Notes: generated by a model from the letters alone, not told the origin. A stretch of 64,000 nt of DNA from an uncultured Candidatus Saccharibacteria bacterium (GCA_946406315.1 CAMJKD010000004.1:1-64000); one strand, 5' to 3'. Positions 43,034 to 52,940 are shown, numbered from the stretch's first letter. Numbers and translations: made by a program.

Positions 43034-43960
43034 ATGTTTAGAAGATTACGGAATAAATTTATTTTAACCAATATGATTATCACGTCGATAATCTTAGCGA
43101 TAGCATTTGGTTCGATCTTTGCTGTGACGGTGGTGTCAAATAATAATCGGCCGCCAGAGATGCCGAATCGTATGGGAATTTCGAATGAATGGCGCGATGC
43201 GATGAGGGAAGAGATTGAAAAAGACCGGGCGCGAAGAGTAGAAAGGCTAGGCGTTACGTTGATAATGGTGGCAATAATTACGGAATTACTTGTATTTGCG
43301 GCGAGCTATTATTATGCGGAGAAATCAATTAAGCCAGTGAAGGATGCCTACGAAAAACAGCGTGAGTTTATTGCAAATGCATCACATGAGCTGAAGACGC
43401 CAATTGCGGCGGCGCGAGCGAATTTTGAGGCACTCGACACCTCGGAGCAGCCGTGGACGGATAATGTAGATTCGGAACTTGATCGAGTGGCAAAATTAGT
43501 AAATGATTTGTTAATTTTGGCGCGGACGGATGGTAGAACGGTGGTATTGGAGAAAAAAGATGTTGATTTGTCGATAGTTGTACGAAAGCATATGCAATTA
43601 ATAGAAGCAAGATTGGGCGAGAAAGAGTTGAAAGTCGATGCACCTAAATCAACTAGCGTACGGATAGTGCGGGCGGATTTTGAGCAGATACTGGATATTT
43701 TATTAGATAATGCAATTAAATATTCAAAATCAAAGATAGAAGTTGAATTAACGGATAAAATGTTGCGCGTGACGAATGATGGTAAAACGATTTCGGCTGA
43801 TAAATTGAATAAAGTTTTCGATCGGTTTTATCAGGCCGACAAAACGGCGGAAGGCTCGGGTTTAGGGTTGGCAATTGCGAAAGCGGTAGCGGATCAAAAT
43901 AGTTGGAAAATACGTGCAGAATCCGACGAAAAGAAGACGAGTTTTATTTTAGAATTTTAA
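43034..43960 (+). CDS. Sensor histidine kinase
   Basis: Two TMs, H-box FIANASHELKTPIAAARA, N-box LDILLDNAIKYSKSK, GSGLGLAIAKAV. Confidence 0.95.
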   Translation: MFRRLRNKFILTNMIITSIILAIAFGSIFAVTVVSNNNRPPEMPNRMGISNEWRDAMREEIEKDRARRVERLGVTLIMVAIITELLVFAASYYYAEKSIKPVKDAYEKQREFIANASHELKTPIAAARANFEALDTSEQPWTDNVDSELDRVAKLVNDLLILARTDGRTVVLEKKDVDLSIVVRKHMQLIEARLGEKELKVDAPKSTSVRIVRADFEQILDILLDNAIKYSKSKIEVELTDKMLRVTNDGKTISADKLNKVFDRFYQADKTAEGSGLGLAIAKAVADQNSWKIRAESDEKKTSFILEF

Positions 43961-44021
43961 GTTTTCTTTTAAGCTTCGGCGAGATAATGAGGATAACTAG
44001 ATAAAGATAGAAAGGATTAGA

Positions 44022-45552
44022 ATGTTTAGGAGTATGCTGAAGAGGAGTTTTCTGTCAATCAAGCGGAAACTAGGGCGAACAATCATTTTGACATTGATTT
44101 TTTTCATGATGGCAAATTTGGTACTCGCTGCGATTACGATTAAAACTGCCGTGGCAGCACAGATGGATTATGCGAAATCTACTTTGGGCGGCACGGTAAC
44201 GATTCAGGCCGATATGGATGCGATTCGTGAATCGCAGAAAGAGGAGATGGAGAAGGGCGGCGATCGCAAAGAGATGTTTAAGAATATGGTGCGCCCAGCC
44301 GTAACGGTCGAAACAGCAAATAAGATAGCGGAATATTTCGGATTACGTGAAGGACTATTCTTATGAACTGTCGAGCTCGGCAAACTCGGCTGATTTGGAT
44401 GTGGTAGAATCGAAGAATGAAGGTGCGCCTGGTGGCGGTTTTGGCGATGGGATGTCAGGAATGCCTGGAGGCCGATCGGGCAATTCTTCGGATGACGACT
44501 CAAAGCTTGAAGGCGACATTACGATTTCTGGCATTAATGCCTACGCATATATTTCTGGAGTACAAAACGAAACTTTCACGATTAAAGATGGCGAATACTT
44601 TGATGAAGACTCGAACGATAAGGCGATGATTTCTTATGAATTTGCAGAGCTGAACTATTTGAAAGTTGGTAGCAAGTTCAAAATTAAAAATATTTATACC
44701 GAAAAAGAGATTGAGCTAGAAGTGATTGGCATCTATGATACTTCCGAGGAACGTTCCAATGCGAATGCGATTTATATGAACATTGAAACGGCAGCAAAGT
44801 TTCTGGGAAGTGATGATTATAAGGACGGAAAATATAATGTGAGCAATGTAAATTACTACATGAACAATTCCGATAAAGCCGAAGAATTTGTCGAGAAGGT
44901 TAATGCTGATTTTAAAGAATTATCTGAGAATAAAATGAAGATGGCGATCGACACGAGCGAATATGATGCAATGTCGGGTTCAATTGAGAGTGTAGGCAGT
45001 TTCGCGACGACGATTTTGGTGATTGTAATTGTGGCGGCGATTATTATTGTAACTTTGATTGTAACGATTAACGTAAAAGATCGTCGCTATGAAATGGGTG
45101 TGTTGCTTTCGCTTGGTGCACATAAGAGGAATATTATCGGACAGATTGCGACAGAATTGTTAATAGTAGGTACTTTAGGTTTTGTTTTAGCTTCAATTTC
45201 GGGAACGTTTTTAGCAAAAGCGATGGGGCAGGGTATTTTAGAGTCGCAGATAACAGCAAGCACGCAACAGTCTGAACGTAATTTCGGTCGTCCGGGTGCG
45301 CAGGTGGGCGGTTCGAGTAAGAGTGGCGGTATGCCATCGATGCCGTCGATGTCAGATACGGGCGGTCAAAATATGAAACAGAGGATAACGGCAAGCCGTA
45401 ATCAAGATATAAAGTTAGATATTAATGCGACGCCGATTGACTTTCTGCTGCTATTTGTGACGGGATATTTAGTAATAATTTTAGCCTTAATATTGCCATC
45501 AGTTAACGTGTTGCGTTATCAGCCAAAAGAAATCTTAGCGGGGAAGGAGTAA
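44022..45552 (+). pseudogene. FtsX/MacB-type ABC permease split by a frameshift near 44340
   Basis: ORF 44022..44366 (N-terminal TM) and ORF 44347..45552 (periplasmic domain plus TMs) are two parts of one permease in different frames; deleting one G in ttcgGattac yields ...AEYFDYVKDYSYELSS... Confidence 0.8.
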
Positions 45553-45555
45553 AAA

Positions 45556-46203
45556 ATGAGTACTTTAAAAGTTGAAGATGTTTCTTATAGCTACGTAAAT
45601 GCATCAGGTGAGCAGCAGGTTTTGAAGAATGTGAGTGCGGAGTTTAAAGAGGGGAAGATGTATGCGATTGTGGGTGAAAGTGGCTCGAGGAAAACGACTT
45701 TCTTATCGCTGATATCGGCTTTAGATAAAATGCAAGAAGGCGATATTAAATATAACAGGAAGAGTTTGCGCAAAATTGGCGGATCAGAGTTCCGCTTGAA
45801 ATATGTAAACATTGTCTTTCAATCGTACAATTTGATTAAATATATGACTGCGAAAGAGAATGTTGAGGTTGCGATTGATTTTGATAATCGGAAGGTGGAT
45901 GCTAATACGTATTTGAAACAGGTTGGTTTATCGGAGGAAGAAGGCGGTCGTTTGATTGGAAAACTATCGGGCGGTCAGCAACAACGTGTGGCAATTGCAC
46001 GCGCAATTGCGTCGAACTCGCCAATTATTGTAGCGGATGAGCCAACGGGTAATTTGGATGAAGACACGGAAGAAAAAATAATTGAACTATTTAAAGATTT
46101 GGCGCATAAAGATAAGAAAATTGTGATTATTGTAACGCACAGTAAGAAGGTGGCGGAGCACGCAGACAAGATATTGCGACTTAGGAGAGGGGAACTTAGC
46201 TAG
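45556..46203 (+). CDS. ABC transporter ATP-binding protein with altered Walker A (GESGSRKTT)
   Basis: [31 protein letters not shown]; Walker A carries R in place of the conserved G before K. Confidence 0.92.
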   Translation: MSTLKVEDVSYSYVNASGEQQVLKNVSAEFKEGKMYAIVGESGSRKTTFLSLISALDKMQEGDIKYNRKSLRKIGGSEFRLKYVNIVFQSYNLIKYMTAKENVEVAIDFDNRKVDANTYLKQVGLSEEEGGRLIGKLSGGQQQRVAIARAIASNSPIIVADEPTGNLDEDTEEKIIELFKDLAHKDKKIVIIVTHSKKVAEHADKILRLRRGELS

Positions 46204-46225
46204 TAGATTATTTGCGTAATGAAAA

Positions 46226-46252
46226 AGCCGTCGGTTGTTGAGACCGGCGGCT
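46226..46252 (-). terminator. Intrinsic terminator of the 46258..46713 gene
   Basis: Minus strand GCCGccggtctcaacaaccgaCGGC followed by TTTTT. Confidence 0.75.
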
Positions 46253-46257
46253 GGCTA

Positions 46258-46713
46258 TTAGTATGTTGTAGGAGTGGTATTGTAATTACTGAGTTCGTAC
46301 ACGTGTCCTCTGCCTGTTATGGGATTATATACGAGGCGAATCGTATATTTAGAACCGCGAAGAAGCTTGTACGATGTTTCGGGCGAGACAAGCGTACGGT
46401 TGTGGTTGATATAAAAGTCGAGTCGAACGAAATAATTATCTCCCCGCTTGTGGATACTGCTTATTATTCTGCGAATAGTGAACGGAATGAACCGGGCTTG
46501 CAGTTTCCACTTCAGATTTGCCTTTTCCAGTATTAAACTGCAGTAATCGTAAGTCGGCTCATCTATAACCTCTGGACGTTCGCCCTTTGCGGTTGCTGAG
46601 GCAAAATAGTCTTCTTCGACTTTTTTGGCTCTCTCTATAGCTGCGATGGCCTGATCGAGCTCCTCCTTGGTTGGACCCGTTATGATGGGAACGGTGAAAT
46701 TATTAACAATCAT
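46258..46713 (-). CDS. Hypothetical protein (151 aa)
   Basis: ATG preceded by AAGGAGGGGAATTAAAGC; upstream TTGACA-N16-TAGAAT on the minus strand; own terminator. Confidence 0.65.
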   Translation of the reverse strand: MIVNNFTVPIITGPTKEELDQAIAAIERAKKVEEDYFASATAKGERPEVIDEPTYDYCSLILEKANLKWKLQARFIPFTIRRIISSIHKRGDNYFVRLDFYINHNRTLVSPETSYKLLRGSKYTIRLVYNPITGRGHVYELSNYNTTPTTY

Positions 46714-46863
46714 GCTTTAATTCCCCTCCTTGTTGAAAATGTGCGACGAGTTGCTATTACTATTCTAACATTTTTTAATAAATTGTCAATACTGATGAGG
46801 GGTGTATTAGGTGGAGCGTTGTAAAATTAACATAAACGCCAGATATGGTGTATTTTTATGTAT

Positions 46864-46900
46864 TGACTACGCTATATGTAGTGTTTACAATATTTTTTGT
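46864..46900 (+). promoter_or_regulatory. Promoter with an NrdR-box-like operator in the spacer
   Basis: TTGACT-N17-TACAAT; ACGCTATATGTAGTGT (46869..46884) is 14/16 to acaCTATATaTAGtgt. Confidence 0.45.
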
Positions 46901-46920
46901 AAATATAAAAACGAGGGATT

Positions 46921-47367
46921 ATGAAGAAGATTCTTTACTTTGAACCAAGTGATGCAAAGAAATTTGATTTAGAACGTTTTGCGCAATCATTGAACACTTA
47001 TGCGAAGATTCCGGTCGATGAAATTAAAGAGGTTTTGAAGCAATTTGATGGATTTGAGAACTTACACGTGAGCCGCTTAGTGGAAGTGGGTACAGCTTTA
47101 ATTGAGAAGAATAGTAGTGCGGAAGCTGCGAAAAAATATTTTGAAGATCACAATCAATACTTTGGCAGTAAATTTGAGCGTTTGCGTAGAATTACGGGCT
47201 ATTTAGTCGGTACGTTAGAGCGTTGGAATGATGGCAAAAAGGCAGAAGAGAAAGCGCGCGTCAAACATTCAGTAAACTCTGCGATTGATGACGACGAAAG
47301 GGCGGCGCATCTCGAGAAACAAGCATTGGCGCACAATGTTGCTTATGCGAATTCGATTATCGATTAG
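46921..47367 (+). CDS. Small protein with NrdD C-terminal-like segment (hypothetical)
   Basis: 148-aa ORF; GYLVGTLERWNDGKKAEEKARVKHS faintly resembles the C-terminal glycyl-radical region of anaerobic RNR. Confidence 0.4.
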   Translation: MKKILYFEPSDAKKFDLERFAQSLNTYAKIPVDEIKEVLKQFDGFENLHVSRLVEVGTALIEKNSSAEAAKKYFEDHNQYFGSKFERLRRITGYLVGTLERWNDGKKAEEKARVKHSVNSAIDDDERAAHLEKQALAHNVAYANSIID

Positions 47368-47389
47368 TGTTTGAAAATTGTCTGAAACT

Positions 47390-48139
47390 TTACAATTTTA
47401 TTTCAACATAACCGCTAACAAGTCCCTGACCCATATGCGATGACATTCCGAGTTTTTGTAGGATTTTGTATTGTTCGTATGAAACGGTAGCTTTAGAATC
47501 TTTCAAAAAGACATAGAAAAGGTTTTGGTCGCTTTTTAGCGTTGCTATATATTTCTCTGTATTATTTTTAAAATCATTTATGCTAATCTTTTCGGCTTCA
47601 ACATTTCCATTTATGTCTAGCAGGAATGAATCAATAGAGGCAGTTTCAGCAATATTATTAAGGATTTTGCGATAGACTTCATCTATAGTAAAACCAAAAC
47701 GGTCTAGGGTTTTTACGTTGTCGAGTTTCTCGCCTGTATTTAGATCTAAGTTGCTAGATATTACTTTACTTATGACGTCTTTTGCTGGATTTTGATAATA
47801 ATTGATGGAATATGCAGATAATACATTGTTATAGACGCCGTATTCAAACTTTACTGTTCCATCATTGATTCCTGCACTATATGAAGTAGGGTTTGGGACT
47901 GTAAATGACGCATCTCCCGTGACCGCGGGTTTAGATGGGGTATTGTTATTGTTATCGGCTATATCATTATCATTCTGCTCATATTCCGTGTAGCAGTTTC
48001 GATTTTGATTGTCGATATTTTGATATAGCTCGAAACCGCCAAAAATACAGCTGCAAACGAGAAGAATAACTAATACTGTTATTACTGGTATATGCTTGCA
48101 TTTGTTTCGTTCGTTAATAATCTGATTTTGTGGGTCCAT
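47390..48139 (-). CDS. Single-TM extracytoplasmic hypothetical protein
   Basis: N-terminal TM HIPVITVLVILLVCSCIFGGFELY followed by an Asn/Asp linker. Confidence 0.65.
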   Translation of the reverse strand: MDPQNQIINERNKCKHIPVITVLVILLVCSCIFGGFELYQNIDNQNRNCYTEYEQNDNDIADNNNNTPSKPAVTGDASFTVPNPTSYSAGINDGTVKFEYGVYNNVLSAYSINYYQNPAKDVISKVISSNLDLNTGEKLDNVKTLDRFGFTIDEVYRKILNNIAETASIDSFLLDINGNVEAEKISINDFKNNTEKYIATLKSDQNLFYVFLKDSKATVSYEQYKILQKLGMSSHMGQGLVSGYVEIKL

Positions 48140-48265
48140 TCTCTATATTCCTTATTATTTTTATGTTTATTATAGCGCAAATAAACGAATCGATATATTC
48201 GCATAGGGAAGTGGTAAATAAAGCGATCGGCGATGCTGGTCTATACGTGAGAAAAAGCTATTATC

Positions 48266-49006
48266 TCATTTTGAAACATCTATTTTCTGAGACTTGCCTT
48301 TTCTAAAGAAATAATAAGGCCTACTTCCGAGAATCTCCACTTTACCGTCATGAACAAAGATTGCATCTTCTTCCGGTATAGCAATTACATCCCCGACCAA
48401 ATTTGAGTAATTTATAATTGAATCAGTAAAATTACGAAACCTCTTTTCATTTTCATCTTTTGATAGCTCAAGCTTATTATTTGTGTAGTGCGGGAATATA
48501 GAAACACCGTCTAAAACATTAAAACCTTTTGTCTCTTTCAAACCCACATTATTTGGATCCATTATAGAAATGCTATTTATGTTATACCCAAATATTACAG
48601 CTCCAGCACTCGAACCAAGGATTACGCCGCCACCATCTAAATAATCTATGATTTTCGAAAATATACCGTTATCCTTTAATCCTTTTAACAGTTTATAAGT
48701 ATTTCCGCCACCAATAAACAAAGCAGAATAATCATTTAATTCTTTTTCAGCCAAATCCTTAAAGCTTCTAACCATCTTTATCCCGGCGAAGGAGACTTGC
48801 GATAGCTCTTTTTTTATCCATTCATAACAACTATCATATGAATGAACGTTTTCGTCCATAGCTAAAGGAATATAAAGTAAGGGCTTATTATGATTTATGA
48901 TCTCGTTTAATTTCTGGTTAGCGTAGTAATTTTGTTCTCCAGAACCACCGCCGCACAATATCAATCTTGCGTTTGTATATCCTTTTGTAGTCTTTAAGGC
49001 ACACAT
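48266..49006 (-). CDS. Peptidase S51 (peptidase E-like)
   Basis: LILCGGGSGEQNYYANQKLNEI, FIGGGNTYKLLKGL, VILGSSAGAVIFG; start trimmed to MCALKTTKGY after TATAAC-N6. Confidence 0.85.
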   Translation of the reverse strand: MCALKTTKGYTNARLILCGGGSGEQNYYANQKLNEIINHNKPLLYIPLAMDENVHSYDSCYEWIKKELSQVSFAGIKMVRSFKDLAEKELNDYSALFIGGGNTYKLLKGLKDNGIFSKIIDYLDGGGVILGSSAGAVIFGYNINSISIMDPNNVGLKETKGFNVLDGVSIFPHYTNNKLELSKDENEKRFRNFTDSIINYSNLVGDVIAIPEEDAIFVHDGKVEILGSRPYYFFRKGKSQKIDVSK

Positions 49007-49020
49007 ATCTTCGTTATATA

Positions 49021-49112
49021 TCAAAATATAGTATAATAATATCTAAATTAACAAATGTAACAGGTTGGTTATGAATTTAAAGATTGGAATCTTGAATTAT
49101 TAAACTAACCTG
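49021..49112 (+). repeat. ychF-5'-like repeat, copy A
   Basis: TATAAT...CAGGTTGGTTATGAATTTAAAGATTGGAATCTTGAATTATTAAACTAACCTG; micro-ORF MNLKIGILNY* at 49071..49103. Confidence 0.92.
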
Positions 49113-49114
49113 TC

Positions 49115-49456
49115 TTAATTGAATAAACCTTCATCCAAAAGCGGAATAATATCGATTGCTGGCTCTTCGTAAGGATGTACTTTTCTTAACACGGAAACAA
49201 CATTTTTAACTTTCTCTACATCACAGATTACTTCCAGTTTTTCTTCATCAACATATTCTAATTTATTCGTTTCTCCAATATACGGATTTGCTTTTTTGTT
49301 TGGCCTAAATGTCCCTATCACCCTACACGAATTGGAACAAAAGTCATAGTTGCCAATCACGCCAGCGCCAGCTTCGCATACAGCATCTCTTACTACAGCA
49401 ACATCACTGCTTGGTGCCGTTACGCTAATTTTAACTTTTTTAATATCGACTTTCAT
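49115..49456 (-). CDS. NIF3/YqfO-insert-like (PII/CutA-fold) small protein
   Basis: KVKISVTAPSSDVAVVRDAVCEAGAGVIGNYDFCSNSCRVIGTFRPNKKANPYIGE...VHPYEEPAIDIIPL. Confidence 0.75.
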   Translation of the reverse strand: MKVDIKKVKISVTAPSSDVAVVRDAVCEAGAGVIGNYDFCSNSCRVIGTFRPNKKANPYIGETNKLEYVDEEKLEVICDVEKVKNVVSVLRKVHPYEEPAIDIIPLLDEGLFN

Positions 49457-49719
49457 TTTTTAATCTTACTTTCCCAAATTTTTCTTACAAAACCAAGAGA
49501 AAGTGTCGAAAGAGTAAAGCCAATTACTGGTACTAGCGAAGATAGAAAAACATTAGAAACCTGTTGAATTGTAAAACTATAAATCACCACGACAATATAA
49601 GTAAGTACGCAAATACAAAATCTACGAGTCCATGAGGTTTCCCATTTTTTATCTAGCTCGACCCGTGCATTACGAGCCTTAATATTTTTAATTTCAGTCT
49701 CAATTTTTTCATTATCCAT
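49453..49719 (-). CDS. Small membrane protein (88 aa)
   Basis: Two TM segments; leaderless-type start at the edge of repeat B. Confidence 0.6.
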   Translation of the reverse strand: MDNEKIETEIKNIKARNARVELDKKWETSWTRRFCICVLTYIVVVIYSFTIQQVSNVFLSSLVPVIGFTLSTLSLGFVRKIWESKIKK

Positions 49720-49729
49720 ACCTTATATT

Positions 49730-49827
49730 GTATAATAAATTATGTTATAATATATACCTATAATAATAGATATTGCAGGTTGGTTATGAATTTAAAGATT
49801 GGAATCTTGAATTTTTAAACCAACCTG
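49730..49827 (+). repeat. ychF-5'-like repeat, copy B
   Basis: GTTATAATATATACCTATAATAATAGATATTGCAGGTTGGTTATGAATTTAAAGATTGGAATCTTGAATTTTTAAACCAACCTG; micro-ORF MNLKIGILNF* 49786..49818. Confidence 0.95.
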
Positions 49828-49839
49828 TTTAAATATTCT

Positions 49840-50994
49840 TTACTCATGTAAATCGTTACTCTTTAATAAATAATAATCACTAGGCAGTATTCTTTTACAT
49901 TCGCCATCAGGCTCTTTAGCTAACTCCTCGAAGCGACCATTATATTTAGCTTTTATCTTATCTAGAGGAAGAATTCTCTTGTCTTTTAAATAGGTTTCTC
50001 CATCTCTCGTAGAATAATATAACATACATACTAATTCATTCTTTTTCTCGCTATCGATGACATTCAGAAGGGTATTATATGCGCGATCAAAGCTACTAGT
50101 AACTAAATAATCCTTTATCAAATCATAGTTATTGTTATATTGTTTTGGGTTTTCAGGGTTAGTAGCAAAATCCAAAATATCTTCATTGCCTTCTAATAGC
50201 GAGTTAATACAGACATCTAAATTGTTTAAAACAAAATTCTCAATATCTCTTGCTTGTAACATATCAGTCTCGCTCATCTTACTGCGTCCAGAATTTGTCT
50301 CGTCGTTTTTGTGAGAAACAAGTTCTAGTTGTTCCTTCATTTCGGACAAAATTACAAAATCCATTAAGCTATTTTTTTCTTCCGAAAGATTGTTTGAGTC
50401 CACAGCGATGCAAAATCGGAAAATATCAAAAGGTTTAATCGCTTGGTTATCTACGGTTAAGTATTCCAACTTAGACATCCCGAATGGTTTGTCAGAAGAA
50501 ATGTCATTCGATGATAAATGAATTTTTTTCTGGATAGTTGATAATTTATGCGATACAGTAACATCAATGCCGAATGGTAGTAAGTTATTATTTTCGTCAT
50601 TGATAAAAATTGCTGAATCGATGCGATTATTTTGGTCGTCAAATACATTTGCATCTGATGCCGTGACGACAGGCGCATCTTCATACAGAGAAAAAGCTCT
50701 TTGTAAAAATATTTCTGGTACTACCTTTTCGGCAACGGCAGAAGCATTTGTCTCGTTCTTTTCTCCAAATTTTATTACTTGGTTTTCAACTCTACTTAAA
50801 TCGTCTTTCACTTTTTCTTCGGAATAAATACCTTGCTCGCAAAAAAGTCTAGCAACTTTACCAAACTCATTGATAACCCGTTGTTTCTTTTCGGTTAACA
50901 TGTGATCATTGGTTTGTTCGCCTCTTGCAGACTCGTTACTATCTGGATAATTATTCGCTTCTGCTTTGAAACTACCCTTAATATTTATTCCCAT
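49840..50994 (-). CDS. Hypothetical protein (384 aa)
   Basis: Long ORF in cassette B-C; no recognised domain. Confidence 0.7.
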   Translation of the reverse strand: MGINIKGSFKAEANNYPDSNESARGEQTNDHMLTEKKQRVINEFGKVARLFCEQGIYSEEKVKDDLSRVENQVIKFGEKNETNASAVAEKVVPEIFLQRAFSLYEDAPVVTASDANVFDDQNNRIDSAIFINDENNNLLPFGIDVTVSHKLSTIQKKIHLSSNDISSDKPFGMSKLEYLTVDNQAIKPFDIFRFCIAVDSNNLSEEKNSLMDFVILSEMKEQLELVSHKNDETNSGRSKMSETDMLQARDIENFVLNNLDVCINSLLEGNEDILDFATNPENPKQYNNNYDLIKDYLVTSSFDRAYNTLLNVIDSEKKNELVCMLYYSTRDGETYLKDKRILPLDKIKAKYNGRFEELAKEPDGECKRILPSDYYLLKSNDLHE

Positions 50995-51091
50995 AATAGT
51001 TTTAAATAGATAATTATATTATATATCAACCTGGTTAGGATTTATAGTGATGAGCATGCGTGGTCCTAAGTTTTTCTTGTGCCATAATGAT

Positions 51092-51679
51092 ACCATGAAT
51101 AAAATATACTTAGTCCACTGTTGGGATGGAACAAAAGACGATGGATGGTATCCTTGGCTTGAAGAAAAAATAAACAATTCAGACAACAAACTCATTAGGT
51201 TTGATATGCCTAATACTGCTAATCCAAAAATCGAAGAATGGGTATCAGAGTTAGACAAACAAGTAGATAATCTGGATGAACGTACGCTCTTTGTTGGCCA
51301 TAGTATTGGCTGTCAAACAATCATGAGATATCTTGAAAAATGCGATGTAAAAAGAATTGGTGGTTTGTTATTTGTTGCGCCTTGGCTAGATTTACTTCCG
51401 GAAGCGACCAGCGACGAAGACTCCCGTAATACTGCTGAGCCTTGGCTAAAAACGTCTATCGACTTTAATAAAGTTAAACACTTCACGGACAACATTACTT
51501 GCATTTTTTCTGACGATGATTATTTTGTTTCGTTAAATCAAGAACAAAAATTCAAAGAACTGTTAAATGCTAAAACGATAATCGTAAAAAATAAAGGTCA
51601 TATCAGCGCAGACGATGGTGTGAATGAATTAAATGAAATTTACGACGCGCTATCAGAACTATTAACAGGGAATAATTAA
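51092..51679 (+). CDS. RBBP9/YdeN-family serine hydrolase
   Basis: IYLVHCWDGTKDDGWYPWLEEKI, LFVGHSIGCQTIMRYL, KGHISADDGVNEL; start trimmed to MNKIYLVH after CATAAT-N6. Confidence 0.85.
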   Translation, partial: TMNKIYLVHCWDGTKDDGWYPWLEEKINNSDNKLIRFDMPNTANPKIEEWVSELDKQVDNLDERTLFVGHSIGCQTIMRYLEKCDVKRIGGLLFVAPWLDLLPEATSDEDSRNTAEPWLKTSIDFNKVKHFTDNITCIFSDDDYFVSLNQEQKFKELLNAKTIIVKNKGHISADDGVNELNEIYDALSELLTGNN

Positions 51680-52047
51680 GCGAAGTAATTTGTATCAGGG
51701 TTTCTATCGATTAAGTCGAAAGCCGTTTTCATTTTTTCTGGAGTATTAATGTATATAATTTTATATTTGCCAGAAGTTGTTTCGTTTATATAATCGTGTT
51801 TAATTTCAATTACATGTATTTGACCCCAATATAGCCATTTGCCGTCAATATTTTCCACTAAAAAATTTCTAACTGGCGGACGATGAAAAACTCTTATGCC
51901 AGGCTTATCTCGAAATTCAAAAATAACATCTTTAAAATCTTCGGCCGTAAATGGCTTCTCGACATGCTCTTCGTATTTTAGTTGAGCAGGGAAACCTTGA
52001 TCTTTTGATATTTGTAATGTGTCATTTACTTCTATATGGGAACCCAT
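51676..52047 (-). CDS. Hypothetical protein (123 aa)
   Basis: Complete ORF, RBS agag upstream. Confidence 0.55.
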   Translation of the reverse strand: MGSHIEVNDTLQISKDQGFPAQLKYEEHVEKPFTAEDFKDVIFEFRDKPGIRVFHRPPVRNFLVENIDGKWLYWGQIHVIEIKHDYINETTSGKYKIIYINTPEKMKTAFDLIDRNPDTNYFA

Positions 52048-52064
52048 GTAATTCTCTTTTGATT

Positions 52065-52163
52065 AATTGTATGTCAAAATGTGTTATAATTACATCTATA
52101 ATAACAGATATACAGGTTGTTTATGAATTTAAAGATAGGAATCTTAAATTTTTAAGCCAACCT
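52065..52163 (+). repeat. ychF-5'-like repeat, copy C
   Basis: GTTATAATTACATCTATAATAACAGATATACAGGTTGTTTATGAATTTAAAGATAGGAATCTTAAATTTTTAAGCCAACCT; micro-ORF MNLKIGILNF* 52123..52155. Confidence 0.93.
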
Positions 52164-52165
52164 AC

Positions 52166-52795
52166 CTAGCAAACGACATTTTCGCCAAAACCCAAATCTC
52201 TATATTCTGCACTTGCTTTATCGCAAGCCCCTTTCATCCAACTATCGCTAATTGATTTACCCAAATCAGACAACAATGCATCATGCACTGGTATTACTAT
52301 CTGAGGCTTAACTCTGTCGACGAAGTCCATAGATTCTGCAATCTTTAACCAAGGCGCCGAAATAGGAACAAACAAAACCTTGGCGCCAACATTAGAATAA
52401 TCAAAAGAATCGCCGGGATTCACAATACTACCGTTTACCATTACTCCAATATTTTCACACGGTATTTGTCCAGGAATTATTGTAGCGTGATTCTTACCAA
52501 AGAAATCCAACTTGAACCCACTAATCTTGCACGTCTCTCCGCCTTTCACGATAATGGGATCCTCAATAAACGAAGCAGCATCGTTAGTCGTTATAATCTT
52601 CGCATCAGGATTATTGCGTATTATTCTTTTGATAACTTCAATCTGCAAATGATCACTATGTTTATGCGTAATAATAACAGCAACAACATTATTCAGTCTT
52701 GGTATCGTTTTATTGAATTCGACAGGATCGAAGACGATTCTTTTTCCATCTTTTTCAATCACTATGCCAGAATGCTCTAGCTTCGTTATTTCCAT
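52166..52795 (-). CDS. MBL-fold metal-dependent hydrolase (UlaG-like)
   Basis: GIVIEKDGKRIVFDPVEF, VIITHKHSDHLQ, VIPVHDALLSD. Confidence 0.85.
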   Translation of the reverse strand: MEITKLEHSGIVIEKDGKRIVFDPVEFNKTIPRLNNVVAVIITHKHSDHLQIEVIKRIIRNNPDAKIITTNDAASFIEDPIIVKGGETCKISGFKLDFFGKNHATIIPGQIPCENIGVMVNGSIVNPGDSFDYSNVGAKVLFVPISAPWLKIAESMDFVDRVKPQIVIPVHDALLSDLGKSISDSWMKGACDKASAEYRDLGFGENVVC

Positions 52796-52803
52796 AGCTT
52801 ATA

Positions 52804-52901
52804 TTATATATCAAAATATGTTATAATTTTATCCACAATAACAGATACGCGGGTTGGTTATGAGTTTAAAAATCGGAATCTTGTATTTCTAAACCAATCT
52901 A
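52804..52901 (+). repeat. ychF-5'-like repeat, copy D
   Basis: GTTATAATTTTATCCACAATAACAGATACGCGGGTTGGTTATGAGTTTAAAAATCGGAATCTTGTATTTCTAAACCAATCT; micro-ORF MSLKIGILYF* 52861..52893. Confidence 0.92.
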
Positions 52902-52940
52902 TTCCTCTCATCTAATATCTATCCAGAATACAGCCATCGA

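Noticed and set aside
52828-52838. Exact DnaA box TTATCCACA in repeat D
   Set aside because: Single occurrence inside one repeat copy; the other copies vary at this position, so probably chance
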